From Oscillospiraceae bacterium (GTDB taxonomy: Bacteria; Bacillota; Clostridia; Oscillospirales; Oscillospiraceae): DNA of 49,154 nucleotides. Below the pieces are notes generated by a model that ran no database searches, was not told where the DNA came from, and was given only the letters and a program-made list of their open reading frames with translations. Made by a program: the position numbers and the translations under genes. Positions 8,258-16,190 of this stretch are shown here, one piece after another; the first letter of the stretch is position 1, and the number at the start of each line of letters is the position of its first letter. Where the stretch lies: NCBI GenBank assembly GCA_902799075.1, contig CADBYZ010000006.1, forward strand, positions 1 to 49,154, read 5' to 3'.

Positions 8258-10000
8258 ATGGAGTTCAAACGCTGTTACGGCTGCATGCGGGAGCTGGACG
8301 TGCCCGGAGCTGTATGCCCGAAATGCGGTTTTGACAATACAAACGATCCGTCCCGACAGCCGAATCACGCCCTGACCTGCGGCACGGTGCTCGGCGGACG
8401 CTATGTGCTTGGCCGGGTACTGGGTCAGGGCGGCTTCGGCATCAGCTATATTGGCTGGAACCTGACCATGGAGATCCCAGTCTGCCTCAAGGAGTATTTC
8501 CCAGATGGCGCTGCCATGCGCTCGGCCACGCAGAGCCGGCTTGTCTTCTGGGGTGCCAGTGAGAACGCACAGAACCTCAAGCAAAGCCGGGAGAGTTTCG
8601 TCAAGGAAGCCCGCAAGGCGGTCAAGCTGCGCGATCTGAACCATGTGGTGAAGGTCTGGGACGTGTTCTATGAGAACGAGACGGCCTATATCGTTATGGA
8701 TTATATCGAGGGCGAGACGCTCAAGGATAAGCTCGTGCGCACACAAAAAACGCTGGGCGAGAAGGAGTGCGTCGAGCTGCTGACGCCCGTGATGCAGGAC
8801 CTGGAGAAGGCGCACGCGCGCGGGATCATCCACCGTGACATCAAGCCCGAGAACATCATGCTGGACGCGGAGGGCGAGCCGATCCTGCTGGATATGGGCG
8901 CGGCGAAGGATCTGGCCAAGAGCGCCCGGAACGGAAGCACCCTGTCCTCGGCACTTGTGGTGAGTCAGGGCTTTTCGCCGCGTGAGCAGTACAGAGAGCA
9001 CGGAAACATCGGCCCCTGGACGGACGTGTATGCCATGTGCGCCACGATCTGCTACTGCGTGACCGGCAAGGTCCCGCCCACGCCGATGGACCGCGAGGAC
9101 GGGGTGGCCGTAGACATGGGCGCCTTTTCCCCCGCAATCGCGCAGGTGCTGGAAAAGGGCCTCGCACTCAGGATCGAGGACCGCATCCAAAGTATGGGCG
9201 AGCTGTTGAACGCGCTGACAGCGGCGCTGGCGAACCCGAACGTAAAACCGGAGCCACCCAAACCCAAACCACCAAAACCGGAGCCACCCAAACCCGAACC
9301 GCCGAAGCCCGAGCCACCTAAACCGGAGCCACCGAAGCCGCCGAAGAAAAAGAACCATCTTGTCCCCTTACTGGCTGTCGCGGCGGCCCTGCTTATCGCG
9401 GCGGGTGTGTATTTCATGAAAGGCAGACAGACCGACACCGTACTTGCGCCTCCGCCGAGCACAGATGTGACCGCGGCGGTGACAGAGAGCACGGAACCCA
9501 CGCCGGAGCCTGCGCCCGTTACACCAGATCTGGCACGGGATACCAAGCACAGTTTTGTCAACGACTATGCAGGCATCCTCAACCTTAACGAGCAGAAGGA
9601 ACTGTGCGATAGGGCGGCGCAGATTTCCGAGCAGTATGACTTTGGCGTAGGCATTGTGGTCGTGAACGATTACCGCGACTACGTCGAGGGCAATATCGAG
9701 ACCTTTGCCGAGGAGGTCTTCCACAGCTACGGACTCGGCAGACGCAGCGACGAAGCGGGCGTGATCCTTGCCATGAGCATGAACGAGCGTGACTATGACA
9801 TCTACACCCACGGGGATTTTGGCAACTACGCCTTCACCGATTACGGCAAGCAGCAGCTTGCCAACAGCTTCCTGGATAATTTCCGCCGCAACGACTGGTT
9901 TGGAGGGTTTCGGGATTATTTTGAGACCTGCAGCGAGCTTCTCAGCAAAGCAAGTGAAAGCAACCCTGTAGATACATGGATTCCAGATCAAGTAGGCTGA
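8258..10000 (+). CDS. Membrane Ser/Thr protein kinase with extracytoplasmic TPM domain
   Basis: 580 residues. Zinc ribbon (CYGC...CPKC), then a kinase domain about 45-320 with QGGFGISYIG, lysine in VCLKEYFPDG, HRDIKPEN and DMG, all catalytic residues present. A PPKPE-type tandem repeat linker precedes TM about 367-386. The outer region, about 427-560, begins SFVNDYAGIL and contains FGVGIVVVND and RRSDEAGVIL. This fits the TPM (YgcG/TPM_phosphatase) fold found in exported proteins. It shares the N-terminal two thirds with its two upstream paralogues but has swapped the Sel1/RCC1 sensor for TPM. It has its own promoter and ends at a strong terminator. What TPM binds here is unknown. Confidence 0.9.
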   Translation: MEFKRCYGCMRELDVPGAVCPKCGFDNTNDPSRQPNHALTCGTVLGGRYVLGRVLGQGGFGISYIGWNLTMEIPVCLKEYFPDGAAMRSATQSRLVFWGASENAQNLKQSRESFVKEARKAVKLRDLNHVVKVWDVFYENETAYIVMDYIEGETLKDKLVRTQKTLGEKECVELLTPVMQDLEKAHARGIIHRDIKPENIMLDAEGEPILLDMGAAKDLAKSARNGSTLSSALVVSQGFSPREQYREHGNIGPWTDVYAMCATICYCVTGKVPPTPMDREDGVAVDMGAFSPAIAQVLEKGLALRIEDRIQSMGELLNALTAALANPNVKPEPPKPKPPKPEPPKPEPPKPEPPKPEPPKPPKKKNHLVPLLAVAAALLIAAGVYFMKGRQTDTVLAPPPSTDVTAAVTESTEPTPEPAPVTPDLARDTKHSFVNDYAGILNLNEQKELCDRAAQISEQYDFGVGIVVVNDYRDYVEGNIETFAEEVFHSYGLGRRSDEAGVILAMSMNERDYDIYTHGDFGNYAFTDYGKQQLANSFLDNFRRNDWFGGFRDYFETCSELLSKASESNPVDTWIPDQVG

Positions 10001-10034
10001 TAAAGGCATCTCGTATTTTTATCACAAAGGAAAC

Positions 10035-10063
10035 AAAAAAGCTCCCGGTTCGGGAGCTTTTTT
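10035..10063. terminator. Bidirectional terminator between kinase 3 and rnfB
   Basis: GCTCCCG/CGGGAGC stem with a 3-base loop, flanked by A-run and T-run, so it works in both directions. It closes kinase 3 on the plus strand and the rnf operon on the minus strand. Confidence 0.9.
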
Positions 10064-10079
10064 GTTATAAGGATATGTC

Positions 10080-10877
10080 TTACGCGGTGAAGTCCGTGAT
10101 GATATGTCTCGGGCAGACCTCGGCGCATTTGCCGCAGCCGATGCACTTTTCGGGATCGACTTCGGCCAGCGCGTCCTTGACGACGATCGCGCCCGCCGGG
10201 CACTCGCGCTGACACTTCATGCAGCCGATGCAGCCCGCGGTGCAGACCTTCATCACGACGCCGCCCTTGTCGTGGCTGGAGCAGGCGGGATGGATGCGCA
10301 GGCTCTCGGGGATGAGCTTCACAATGTTCTTGGGACAGGTGTCCACACACGCGCCGCAGCCGACGCATTTGGAGCGGTCCACACGCGCGATGCCGTTTAT
10401 GACGTGCATGGCGTCAAACTGGCATGCGCGCTCGCAGTTGCCGAGACCGATGCAGGCGAAGGTGCAGAGCTTGTTGCTCTTGCCGCCGAAGAGCATCGCG
10501 GCCTGGCAGTCGATGGGACCGGTGTAGTTAAAGCGCTTTTCCGCCACACCCTCACAGCCGGAACAGGGGACGAAGGCGACCATCTTGTCGGCAGCGTCGG
10601 CGGAGACGCCCATGATCTCGGACACCTTCTCGGCCACGGCCGCGCCGCCCGCGACACATTTGTTGCAGGGGGCCTCACCCTTCGCGACCGCGGCGGCGTA
10701 GCCGTCACAGCCGGGGTAGCCGCATCCGCCGCAGTTGGCGCCCGCGAGGACCTCGCGCACGGCGGCCTGCTTGGGGTCGACCTCGACGTGGAAGATCTTG
10801 GAGGCAAAGGCCAGCAGCGCGCCGAAGAGACCGCCCAGCACGCCGAGGACCAGCATGGAAAGAAGTATCGTTTTCAT
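10080..10877 (-). CDS. rnfB: Rnf complex subunit RnfB (ferredoxin-interacting Fe-S protein)
   Basis: 265 residues. RnfB takes electrons from reduced ferredoxin into the membrane-bound ferredoxin:NAD+ oxidoreductase. An N-terminal membrane anchor (about 4-25) is followed by the four-cysteine cluster region CGGCGYPGCDGYA...CNKC (residues about 50-75). Two further ferredoxin-type regions include CVGCGACVDTCP and CIGCMKCQRECP/CIGCGKCAEVCP. It is the last gene of rnfCDGEAB, 15 bp after rnfA, with GGAGGG before the ATG, and is followed by a bidirectional terminator. The length and cysteine pattern are normal for clostridial RnfB. Confidence 0.97.
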   Translation of the reverse strand: MKTILLSMLVLGVLGGLFGALLAFASKIFHVEVDPKQAAVREVLAGANCGGCGYPGCDGYAAAVAKGEAPCNKCVAGGAAVAEKVSEIMGVSADAADKMVAFVPCSGCEGVAEKRFNYTGPIDCQAAMLFGGKSNKLCTFACIGLGNCERACQFDAMHVINGIARVDRSKCVGCGACVDTCPKNIVKLIPESLRIHPACSSHDKGGVVMKVCTAGCIGCMKCQRECPAGAIVVKDALAEVDPEKCIGCGKCAEVCPRHIITDFTA

Positions 10878-10892
10878 AGCTTCACGCCCTCC

Positions 10893-11480
10893 TTATACCG
10901 GGATGGCCATGCCGCTGAAGCCCATGAAGGCCAGCGCCACGAGCGCGGCGGAGACAAGGCAGATGGAGAAGCCGCGGAAGCACTCGGGGTACTCGGCAAA
11001 TTCCACGCGCTCGCGCACGCTTGCAAACAGAACGATCGCGAGCAGGAAGCCGATGCCGCCGGTGATGCCGTAGACCAGGGACTCGATGAAGTTGTAGTTG
11101 TTCTGGACATTCAGCAGCACCACGCCGAGAACGGCGCAGTTGGTGGTGATGAGGGGCAGGAAGATGCCGAGCGCGGAGTAGAGCGACGGGACCATCTTTT
11201 TCAGGAACATCTCCACAAACTGCACCAGCGCCGCGATGACCAGGATGAAGGCCAGGGTCTGCAGGAATTCCAGATGCAGGGCGACGAGGATGTACTCGTT
11301 GATGACCCAGCAGATGGCGGAGGCGAGACCCATGACGAACACAACCGCAAGGCCCATGCCGGCGGCGGTGTCCACCTTGTTGGAGCAGCCCAGAAACGGG
11401 CAGCAGCCGAGGAACTGGGAGAAGATGAAGTTGTTGATGAGGATCGCTCCCAGCGAGATCTGAATGATGTTGCTAAGCAT
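10893..11480 (-). CDS. rnfA: Rnf complex membrane subunit RnfA
   Basis: 195 residues, almost wholly hydrophobic with six predicted membrane spans, the usual length for RnfA. RnfA and RnfE are homologous, oppositely oriented subunits that form the ion-translocating core. Conserved features include the N-terminal NNFIFSQFLGCCPFLG stretch and NCAVLG (about 115-120), a pattern also in RnfE (NCIIIG); the Cys in these motifs is associated with a membrane Fe-S centre. Its ATG overlaps the rnfE stop (TAATG), so translation is probably coupled. Confidence 0.97.
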   Translation of the reverse strand: MLSNIIQISLGAILINNFIFSQFLGCCPFLGCSNKVDTAAGMGLAVVFVMGLASAICWVINEYILVALHLEFLQTLAFILVIAALVQFVEMFLKKMVPSLYSALGIFLPLITTNCAVLGVVLLNVQNNYNFIESLVYGITGGIGFLLAIVLFASVRERVEFAEYPECFRGFSICLVSAALVALAFMGFSGMAIPV

Positions 11481-12172
11481 TACTTCTCAGCCTCCTTCTC
11501 TTTCGCCGCTTTTTTGGCCTTCTTGTCCTCGGCCTTTTTCAGCGCGTACTGCATGGCGGCGATCAGGAAACCGAGGGTCAAAAAGCCGCCGAAGGGGAGG
11601 GACAGAATGGACGCGCCGTAGCTCTCGGGGAAGATCTGGATGCCGGCGCCGGTCCCGTCGAGGGTGAAGCGGAAGCCGTTCGAGATGTCTATAAGGCCGC
11701 CGCCGAAGCGCCCGGAGCCCAGGAACTCACGCACGACGCACATCACGATCAGCACGCAGGTGTAACCGAGGCCCTGGAAGATACCGTCGAAGAAGGAGTC
11801 CTTGACGGGCATCTTCTGGCAGAAGGCCTCCGCGCGGCCGATGATGATGCAGTTGACGACGATGAGCGGGATAAACACGCCCAGCGCCTCGCTCAGCGCG
11901 GGGACGAAAGCCTGCAGCAGCAGGTCCACGATGGTGACGAAGCCCGCGATGACGACCACGAAGATCGCAAGGCGAATTTCGCCCGGGATGATTTTCCGGA
12001 TGGCGGAGATAACCACGTTGCAGCAGGTGAGGATGATGAGGACCGACAGGCCCATGCCGACGCCGTTGAAGAGCGTGGTGGTGATGGCCATGGTGGCGCA
12101 CATGCCGATCTGCTGTACCAGGACGGGGTTGTTGGTGATCAGGCCTTCGGTAAACTGTTTTTTACGGTTCAT
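11480..12172 (-). CDS. rnfE: Rnf complex membrane subunit RnfE
   Basis: 230 residues with about six membrane spans and a Lys/Glu-rich cytoplasmic tail (KKAEDKKAKKAAKEKEAEK) typical of clostridial RnfE. NNPVLVQQIGMCATMA near the N-terminus and VNCIIIGRAEAF match the RnfA/RnfE family. With RnfA it builds the sodium- or proton-conducting path of the complex. Start supported by AAGGAGGG 8 bases upstream. The gene follows rnfG by 14 bp. Confidence 0.97.
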   Translation of the reverse strand: MNRKKQFTEGLITNNPVLVQQIGMCATMAITTTLFNGVGMGLSVLIILTCCNVVISAIRKIIPGEIRLAIFVVVIAGFVTIVDLLLQAFVPALSEALGVFIPLIVVNCIIIGRAEAFCQKMPVKDSFFDGIFQGLGYTCVLIVMCVVREFLGSGRFGGGLIDISNGFRFTLDGTGAGIQIFPESYGASILSLPFGGFLTLGFLIAAMQYALKKAEDKKAKKAAKEKEAEK

Positions 12173-12186
12173 TCTCTCAGCCCTCC

Positions 12187-12726
12187 TTAACCCAGAGTTT
12201 TGACGGCCTTGATGCTGGTCGCGACGGCCTCGGTGATGGCACGGGAGGTGATGGTCGCGCCGGTCAGGGCGTCGATGCTGCCGCCGGCGTTGGCGAGCGC
12301 GATGTTCTCATCCTGGCCGACAAACTGCTTGCGGAAGTTCACGCCGACCTCGCCGGTGCTGGCGGCGTTGGCGCCGAGACCGGAGGTCTCGGAATGCTCG
12401 ATGACGGAGATGCCGGTGCACTTATAGTCGTTGTCCACGCCGACGGCGAGGGTGATGTTGCCCTGCGCGCCGGAGAACTTGGAGGTCACGACGTAACCGG
12501 CGCCCTCCGCCTTATGTACGGTGAGCACGGTGGGGAAGTCGGGGTTATCAAACTCGATCTCGTCGAAGCGGTCGGCCTTGAGGACGCTGGCGAAAGCCTC
12601 GGCGGTCTTGGCCTGCTTCTGCGCGTCGATGACGGGGTAGGTCAGCTCGTTGATGACGCCGAGCACGCCCGCGACGATGGCGCTGACGGCGAGAAGAACG
12701 AGGGCAAGCTTCAGAATTTTGTTCAT
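12187..12726 (-). CDS. rnfG: Rnf complex subunit RnfG (covalent FMN)
   Basis: 179 residues: one N-terminal membrane anchor (about 5-25) and an extracytoplasmic FMN-binding domain. The flavinylation motif is LTGATITS (residues 154-161), with T158 the expected covalent FMN-phosphate site. ETSGLGA upstream of it is also typical. RnfG relays electrons between RnfD/RnfB and RnfC. The ATG overlaps the rnfD stop by 4 bp (ATGA). No separate ApbE flavin transferase gene is seen in the window. Confidence 0.97.
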   Translation of the reverse strand: MNKILKLALVLLAVSAIVAGVLGVINELTYPVIDAQKQAKTAEAFASVLKADRFDEIEFDNPDFPTVLTVHKAEGAGYVVTSKFSGAQGNITLAVGVDNDYKCTGISVIEHSETSGLGANAASTGEVGVNFRKQFVGQDENIALANAGGSIDALTGATITSRAITEAVATSIKAVKTLG

Positions 12727-13721
12727 GACACAGCCTCCTTGTTCTTTTTCGCCTTTTTGCTCAAATAGAAATCTTTGCGGGACACGCCGAACTGACGGCG
12801 GTGGCAGAGCTTGTCAAGGGCCCAGGTGGTGAGGTTCATGATGAGGATGGCGTAGGAGCAGCCCTCGGCATAGCCGCCGAAGTAGCGGATGAGCATGGTC
12901 AGCGCTCCGATGCCGATGCCGTAGATGATCTGGCCGTTGATGGTGACGGGGGAGGTAGAATAGTCGGTGGCCATGAAGATGCCGGTAAACATCACACCGC
13001 CCGCGCACACGTTCTGCAGCGCCCACTCAAAGCGGCTGTAGCCCGCGTGCCCGCCGAGAAAGCTCAGCACGAACACGGTGCCGATGACGGAGGCGGGGAT
13101 ACGCCAGCGGATGACCTTGCGGGCAATGAGGTAGGCCGCGCCCGCGAGAATGGCAAAGGAGCTGATCTCGCCGATGCTGCCGGGGATGGCGCCGAAGAAG
13201 CTCTGCGCCAGGGTGAAGGGCATCGGCGCGTCGCTGTAGAGGTAGCCCAGCGGGGTGGCGGAGGTGACGCCGTCGATGACCACGACGGTCAGCACGCCCG
13301 AATACGACGCGGTCAGGAACGCGCGGCCCGCGAGGGCGGGGTTTAAGAAGTTCTTGCCGATGCCGCCGTAGAGCTGTTTGACGATGACGATGGCAAAGAA
13401 GTCGCCGATGACCACCATCCACACGGGCGTCTGCGGGGGCAGCACCATCACGAGCAGCAGGCCGGTCACGGCGGCGGACAGATCGTCGATGGTGATGGAC
13501 TTTTTGAGGAGCCTGCGGTAGGCCCACTCAAAGAACACGGCGGCGGCCATGCTCGAAACGACCAGCAGCAGCGCGTGCCAGCCGTAGCGGTACACGCCGA
13601 AGCCCACGATGGGAAGCGTGGCGATGATCACGTCGAGCATGATGCGCTGGGTGTCACGCACGGTGCGTACCTGGGGCTGGTACGTGACATCAAAGATCAT
13701 GCGTTCTTTCTTCTCGTTCAT
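12723..13721 (-). CDS. rnfD: Rnf complex subunit RnfD (covalent FMN, membrane)
   Basis: 332 residues with about nine to ten membrane spans. The motif DGVTSATPL (about 150-158) contains T156, the probable covalent FMN attachment threonine of RnfD/NqrB-type subunits. The start is placed at the ATG at 13721, with GGAGGCCGGAAA just before it and a 4-bp overlap with the rnfC stop. The open frame continues upstream to 13856, but that part lies inside rnfC and reads as Arg/Gly-rich noise. Confidence 0.97.
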   Translation of the reverse strand: MNEKKERMIFDVTYQPQVRTVRDTQRIMLDVIIATLPIVGFGVYRYGWHALLLVVSSMAAAVFFEWAYRRLLKKSITIDDLSAAVTGLLLVMVLPPQTPVWMVVIGDFFAIVIVKQLYGGIGKNFLNPALAGRAFLTASYSGVLTVVVIDGVTSATPLGYLYSDAPMPFTLAQSFFGAIPGSIGEISSFAILAGAAYLIARKVIRWRIPASVIGTVFVLSFLGGHAGYSRFEWALQNVCAGGVMFTGIFMATDYSTSPVTINGQIIYGIGIGALTMLIRYFGGYAEGCSYAILIMNLTTWALDKLCHRRQFGVSRKDFYLSKKAKKNKEAVS

Positions 13722-15073
13722 TTTCCGGCCTCCTTCTTCGCGGCTTCCGCTTTGGCCTTCTCCTTGGCGTTCTTGGCCTGGATCATGAGCTTGGCGGTCT
13801 TGAATGCGTGGGTCAGCGGCATGCGTGCCGGGCAGCGGAAGGTGCAGCTGCCGCACTCGATGCAGTCGGTGACGTGGTACTTCTCCAGCATCTCAAAGTC
13901 GCGCTTCTTGTAATACTGGTACATGTAGGTCGGCTCAAGGCGCATGGGACACACATTGATGCACTTGCCGCAGCGGATGCAGGTGGGCTCCTCCACGGTG
14001 CGGTCCTCATCTTCGGTGAAGAAGAGGACGCCGGCGGTGCCCTTGACGGTGACCGCGTCGAGCGTGGTGGCGCAGATGCCCATCATCGGGCCGCCCAGGA
14101 CGATCTTGCGCGGGGTGCGCACGAAGCCGCCGCACTGCTCGGCGATATAGCCGAAGCTGGTGCCGACGCGGATCACGGCGTTGACGGGAAGCTTGATCGC
14201 GCTGCCGTCGACGGTGACGATGCGCTCGACGACGCTCTTGCCCTCATAACATGCCTGATAGATGGCATAGGCGGTGCGGGTGGAGATGACGCAGCAGCCC
14301 ACGCCCGCGGGCAGCCCGCCGGGCTTGACCTCGCGGTTGGTCATGGCCTTGATCTGCATTTTCTCGCCGCCCTGGGGGTAGAGGGTGCTCTCGGGCTCGA
14401 TGATGATGCCCATCTCCTTCGCGCCGTGGGCATTGAGCAGGTCGATAGCGTCCTGCTTGTTCTTCTCGATGCCGTAGTAGACCTTGTTCACACCTTGCGC
14501 GATGCGGGCAAGCTCGATACCCTTCAGAAGCTCGTCCGGATGGTAGCGCATGGTGAGATGGTCGCCGTTGATGTAGGGCTCGCACTCGGCCCCGTTGATG
14601 ATGAGGGTGTCCACCTTGCCGATACCGCTGGAAATTTTGAAGGCGGTGGGGAACATGGCCCCGCCCATGCCGACGACGCCGGCCTCGCGGATGCGCTGGA
14701 GAATGGACAGGGGGTCCTTGAGCTGCTCCCCGGTCAGGGGCGGCAGAAGCTCGGGTGTGTCGAGCCCGTCGTTTTCGATGACGACGGACATGACCATGTC
14801 CCCGAGGGGATGGGGCCGCGGCTCCACGGCCACGACCGTGCCGGAGACGGAGGCGTGGACGGGCGCGGAGACAGGCGCGGGATTCTCGCCGATCTTCTGG
14901 TACATGTTCACATGGTCGCCCTTTTTCACCAGCGGGGTGCAGGGCGCGCCGATGTGCTGCGCCATGGGGATGACGACCTGCTGCGGCGGTGCGATCACGG
15001 TCACGGGAATCTCGGGATGCTTCCGGTAATCGGGATGGACACCGCCCTTAAATTTAAATGCCATACACTTCAC
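13718..15073 (-). CDS. rnfC: Rnf complex subunit RnfC (NADH-binding)
   Basis: 451 residues. RnfC is the peripheral NAD(H)/FMN subunit where NAD+ is reduced. Seen here: GVGMGGAMFPTAFK (glycine-rich FMN/NADH region as in NuoF/RnfC), TLIINGAECEPYI, a SLBB-type segment, and C-terminal CIRCGKCINVCP and CIECGSCTFRCP carrying two 4Fe-4S clusters. A basic Lys/Ala-rich tail follows. It is the first gene of rnfCDGEAB. The start has GAGGTGA 5 bases upstream. Upstream are a plausible promoter and a Rex-like palindrome, suggesting control by the NADH/NAD+ ratio. Confidence 0.97.
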   Translation of the reverse strand: MKCMAFKFKGGVHPDYRKHPEIPVTVIAPPQQVVIPMAQHIGAPCTPLVKKGDHVNMYQKIGENPAPVSAPVHASVSGTVVAVEPRPHPLGDMVMSVVIENDGLDTPELLPPLTGEQLKDPLSILQRIREAGVVGMGGAMFPTAFKISSGIGKVDTLIINGAECEPYINGDHLTMRYHPDELLKGIELARIAQGVNKVYYGIEKNKQDAIDLLNAHGAKEMGIIIEPESTLYPQGGEKMQIKAMTNREVKPGGLPAGVGCCVISTRTAYAIYQACYEGKSVVERIVTVDGSAIKLPVNAVIRVGTSFGYIAEQCGGFVRTPRKIVLGGPMMGICATTLDAVTVKGTAGVLFFTEDEDRTVEEPTCIRCGKCINVCPMRLEPTYMYQYYKKRDFEMLEKYHVTDCIECGSCTFRCPARMPLTHAFKTAKLMIQAKNAKEKAKAEAAKKEAGK

Positions 15074-15110
15074 CTCGTTACATTTTACGTGGTACGGAGT
15101 TTACCTATAT

Positions 15111-15140
15111 ATATTATCATAAGTTCACGAGCGGTGTCTA
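15111..15140 (-). promoter_or_regulatory. Probable rnf operon promoter
   Basis: Minus strand: -35 TAGACA (15135-15140), 18-bp spacer, -10 TAATAT (15111-15116), in an AT-rich stretch 38 bp before the rnfC start. The exact -10 register is uncertain because ATAATATATATA offers several choices. Confidence 0.5.
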
Positions 15141-15201
15141 CTTTTTTCATCGGAAATTTTCGTAATTTTTCATGGCAAGTTTATCACAAGGCAAGGGCGA
15201 T

Positions 15202-15220
15202 CTTGTGAAAACTTCACAAG
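15202..15220. promoter_or_regulatory. Rex-like operator palindrome upstream of rnf
   Basis: Perfect inverted repeat CTTGTGAA-AAC-TTCACAAG. The half-site TTGTGAA/TTCACAA is that of the Rex redox repressor (consensus TTGTGAA-N4-TTCACAA), but the spacer here is 3 bases instead of 4. It lies about 60 bp upstream of the putative -35. No T-run follows on either strand, so it is unlikely to be a terminator for the ZIP gene. A GGGCG/CGCCC outer pair could extend it into a weak hairpin. Confidence 0.5.
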
Positions 15221-15239
15221 AATTACGCCCAAAATTTGT

Positions 15240-15971
15240 CTATGTTAACGCAATGTCCAGGGCCATCATCAGCGCGAAGCCGCCGATGAAGGCAAGCGAC
15301 CCGGCCCGGTCGGCGGCCTCGGGGCAGAGCTCGTGCGCCGTGACGTAGAGCATGGCCCCGGCGGAAAAGCTCAGGAGCCAAGGCATGGCGGGGTGTATGA
15401 GCGAGGCGGCGAACACCGCCAGCATCCCGAATACCGGCTCCACCGCGCCGGAGCCCATGCCCCAGAGAAACGCTTTGCCCCGCCCCATGCCCCGGCTCCT
15501 GAGCGGCAGGGACACCGCCGCCCCCTCGGGAAAGTTCTGGATACCGATGCCGAGGGCGAGAGCCAGCGCCGCCGCCAGTCCCTCCCCGTCGGCGGCGAGG
15601 GCGAAGGCGAGCCCCACCGCCATGCCCTCGGGGATGTTGTGGAGCGTGATGGCGGTAAAGAGCATGCGGTCCCGCCCCCGTGCCCCGCCCTGCAAAGCGT
15701 CCGCCGCCGTGAGAAAGAGCGCGCCGAGCAAGAGCCCCGCCGCCGCGGGCAGCCACGCGGGCAGCCGCCCCTCGGCGTTTATCTGCTCAATGGCGGGCAG
15801 CAGCAGGCTCCACACCGAGGCAGCAGCCATCACCCCGCCCGCAAAGCCGGGCAGAACGGTCCGGAAGCGCGGCGCTGAAGAGCGCAGGAAGAACACCAGC
15901 GACGCGCCGAGCGTCGTCATGAGAAAAATAAACTGTGTACCCGCGAGAGCCCACAGGAAGGTTGAAGTCAT
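15240..15971 (-). CDS. ZIP-family divalent metal transporter (ZupT/GufA-like)
   Basis: 243 residues with about eight membrane spans. The two ZIP signature helices are present: HNIPEGMAVG in TM4 and QNFPEGAAVS in TM5, supplying the His/Asn/Glu metal ligands of the pore. It imports zinc, iron or manganese; the sequence does not say which. The start is set at ATG 15971, with GGAGGGG and a T-run spacer before it. The open frame extends to 16181 but that extension is encoded by the low-complexity repeat upstream. It stands alone between the rnf operon and a MITE-like repeat. Confidence 0.93.
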   Translation of the reverse strand: MTSTFLWALAGTQFIFLMTTLGASLVFFLRSSAPRFRTVLPGFAGGVMAAASVWSLLLPAIEQINAEGRLPAWLPAAAGLLLGALFLTAADALQGGARGRDRMLFTAITLHNIPEGMAVGLAFALAADGEGLAAALALALGIGIQNFPEGAAVSLPLRSRGMGRGKAFLWGMGSGAVEPVFGMLAVFAASLIHPAMPWLLSFSAGAMLYVTAHELCPEAADRAGSLAFIGGFALMMALDIALT

Positions 15972-16022
15972 AAAAAAGCCCCTCCGCTGACAATCTGTTA
16001 CCAGACTATGCGGAGGGGGGAC

Positions 16023-16186
16023 GAAAAGTGAAAAGTGAAGAGTGAAGAGTGAAGAGAAAAGAAACGGTTTTGCATCATGAAAAATATGCCTTGCGGATAA
16101 ATTCGCTCCCGGAAACGCGTGTGATTTTCGCTTACGCTCACAATGACACATTATTTTCACTTTCCACTTTCCACTTTTCACTTTCC
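16023..16186. repeat. MITE-like element with GTGAAGA/CTTTCCA ends
   Basis: About 164 bp. The left end is (GAAAAGT)GAAAAGTGAAGAGTGAAGAG and the right end is its inverted counterpart, CACTTTCCACTTTCCACTT. The interior holds GCTTACGCTCACAATGACA, resembling the GTCATTCTGAGCG dispersed repeat at 33091. No coding capacity. It fills most of the gap between the ZIP gene and the anti-sigma gene. Confidence 0.6.
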
Positions 16187-16190
16187 AAAC

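Noticed and set aside
7046-9358. 770-codon minus-strand frame opposite kinases 2 and 3
   Set aside because: It spans two plus-strand genes and the promoter between them; composition is that of an antisense shadow.
12723-13856. Longer RnfD starting at 13856
   Set aside because: The extra 45 codons overlap rnfC, are Arg/Gly-rich, and the ATG at 13721 has a good ribosome site and the usual RnfD N-terminus.
15202-15220. Terminator for the ZIP gene
   Set aside because: The stem is AT-rich with no following T-run on either strand; it fits an operator better.
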